The translations under genes were made by a program, and so were the position numbers. The notes beneath the pieces were generated by a model, which saw only the letters and a program-made list of their open reading frames with translations, ran no database searches and was not told the origin of the DNA. Shown in pieces: positions 63,936 to 64,000 of a DNA stretch of 64,000 bases. The stretch is from assembly GCA_963930645.1 (NCBI GenBank), contig OZ005662.1, positions 97,138,436 through 97,202,435 on the forward strand. Reading direction: 5' to 3'. Each line of letters begins with the position of its first letter. The stretch's first letter is position 1. This stretch comes from Salticus scenicus (taxonomy: Eukaryota > Arthropoda > Arachnida > Araneae > Salticidae).

Positions 63936-64000
63936 CTAGAAGAAAAGGCGGCTCAAATTATAAGAAAGTCCCCCCTCCCCCGGCCCATATCGGAAATTTG

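Noticed and set aside
1..64000. Search for endogenous viral sequences and LTR retrotransposons
   Set aside because: No long terminal repeats, integrase, gag or viral polymerase motifs were seen in the frames I read.

Overview
The window looks like a piece of a large, AT-rich, repeat-dense arthropod nuclear genome. A chelicerate such as a spider is my best guess, but this is inference. The signs are very long A/T homopolymers, tRNA-headed SINEs, a GIY-YIG Penelope-like retroelement, Helitron ends, many Tc1/mariner-, pogo- and piggyBac-like MITEs, GT-AG introns and sparse genes. There is nothing prokaryotic here: no operons, ribosome binding sites, CRISPR or rRNA.

Genes. The left edge (29-131, minus) holds the first coding exon of an ammonium transporter; the rest of that gene lies off the window. 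The one large gene is 9932-14962 (minus), a 1676-residue single-exon ORF. It joins an N-terminal FHA domain, two SUMO-interaction-like motifs and an AT-hook to a C-terminal senataxin/Sen1/UPF1-type SF1 helicase. On the right, short exons with matching splice phases suggest unidentified minus-strand genes at 50.9-51.9 kb and 62.2-62.5 kb (perhaps reaching 63.9 kb). Further coding-like patches lie at 58.06-58.18, 58.25-58.46 and 38.2-38.5 kb. All of these are less certain than the helicase and the transporter exon.

Layout. 0.13-4.4 kb: AT-rich non-coding, probably upstream sequence or a 5' intron of the transporter. 5.5-9.7 kb: MITEs, one nested in another, then a three-copy tandem repeat just 3' of the helicase. 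15-29 kb: old repeats, 182-bp foldback MITEs, a three-layer nested element (21.3-24.1 kb), a dead DDE transposase with a SINE in it, and foldback elements. 30.4-32.5 kb: two Penelope 3' ends head to head, forming a roughly 2-kb palindrome. 33.4-34.7 kb: a short Helitron with both ends intact and an N-terminal Rep/helicase remnant. 34.8-49.3 kb: a thicket of SINEs and TA-targeting MITEs, with insertions up to four levels deep and empty-site paralogues that date them. 50.0-50.8 kb: a roughly 93-bp hairpin tandem repeat that reads as peptide repeats on the minus strand. 53.9-57.3 kb: a 34-bp minisatellite, an inverted SINE structure and a 1.4-kb foldback. 58-64 kb: candidate exons, repeats and one very young SINE with a 12-bp target duplication.

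The genes show no evident pathway link. I saw no unmistakable new system. The most unusual items are the FHA-helicase fusion, the peptide-like hairpin array beside a small unidentified gene, the unlabelled CxxC coding patch at 38.2 kb, and the nested composite MITEs.
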